Source of the DNA: Sthenelais limicola | Lineage: Eukaryota > Annelida > Polychaeta > Phyllodocida > Sigalionidae | Direction of reading: 5' to 3' | Length of the DNA stretch: 64,000 nucleotides | NCBI GenBank assembly: GCA_942159475.1 | Contig: OW804096.1 | Coordinates: 10,651,871 to 10,715,870 of the forward strand | In this document: positions 63,921 through 64,000 of the stretch, piece by piece | Layout: each line of letters opens with the position of its first letter | Position numbering within the stretch: position 1 is the first letter of the stretch | Translations under genes and position numbers: made by a program | The notes under the pieces: model-generated | What the model saw: the letters and a program-made list of their open reading frames with translations, nothing else | Database searches by the model: none | Told to the model about the DNA's origin: nothing

Positions 63921-64000
63921 TGGGTCAATTCACCAGAAAATGTACAATTGGCCTTCAGCAATCCTCTCAAATAACCCGAATTTAAGAGAAAATGAGGTTC
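63921..64000 (-). mobile_element. R1 MITE, cut by the window end
   Basis: Starts TGGGTCAATTCACCAG, a terminal variant close to the right end of the copy at 59895. It continues into ATAACCCGAATTTAAG. Confidence 0.75.

Overview
The window looks like an AT-rich piece of an animal nuclear genome, most likely a marine invertebrate; the phylum cannot be fixed from sequence alone. Reasons: eukaryotic retrotransposons with LTRs and a primer site matching animal tRNA-His, dense miniature inverted-repeat elements, splice-type signals, no prokaryotic operons, and no long open reading frames outside one transposon. I found no host exon, rRNA, functional tRNA or CRISPR array that I can support. Nearly everything recognisable is a mobile element or a relic of one. 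|| The centrepiece is a complete, apparently young Ty3/gypsy-class LTR retrotransposon at 28184-39929 (11,746 bp). It has two 475-bp LTRs differing at one base by eye, a 4-bp target duplication (CTGT), a tRNA-His-like primer site, an intact gag (28783-30744) and a pol in the -1 frame (30663-35414: protease, reverse transcriptase, RNase H, integrase). A third intact 819-codon ORF (36479-38938) lies where an env would lie, but it encodes no envelope. It predicts a soluble, charged protein with two Cys-His zinc-finger-like motifs and a long coiled coil. A splice acceptor 14 nt before its ATG and a donor in the leader suggest a spliced subgenomic mRNA. Integrase ends in a basic tail with three AT-hook cores. 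The protease active-site triplet reads DPG rather than DTG/DSG. || The rest is built from dispersed non-autonomous families, named R1-R11 here. R1 is a MITE of about 237 bp with ends TGGGTCAG...CTGACCCA, about 42 full or partial copies in three subfamilies; its 2-bp target duplications are mostly TA but also AA, TT, TG, CA and GG. R2 is about 410 bp (TGTGATGTG ends), R3 about 350 bp (GGGGATTTGCAT ends), R4 about 105 bp (GGGCCTAGTCCACTAAG ends), R5 an 822-bp element with repeated TCGCA motifs, R7 has TAGGGA..TTAGCAACCAC ends, R8 GGGGCCTGTTGCA ends (it hosts the LTR element), R9 GGAACTCCACTATGG ends and R10 GGGTGGTCTCC ends with a TTA duplication. R6 is a head-plus-VNTR retroposon resembling primate SVA in plan, with clear 11-bp and 20-bp target duplications at two loci. 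R11 is a short retroposon with an AATAAA and a (TTGAA)n tail. || Layout: 1-28076 is R1-R9 copies, a 73-bp minisatellite inside R6 at 5660-6256, and purine tracts near 11.5 and 15.8 kb. 28077-40040 is an R8 element split by the LTR retrotransposon. 40041-64000 is more R1-R4 copies, R6 loci at 50.5, 55.8 and 59.4 kb, a 33-bp minisatellite at 56.7 kb, and an 88-bp poly(A)-tailed retroposon inside an R1 copy at 63.7 kb. Nested insertions give relative ages: R8 is older than the LTR element, R8 is older than R2 and R3 near 20-21 kb, and R1 is older than R10 and the 63.7-kb retroposon. All alignments, counts and identities here were made by eye.
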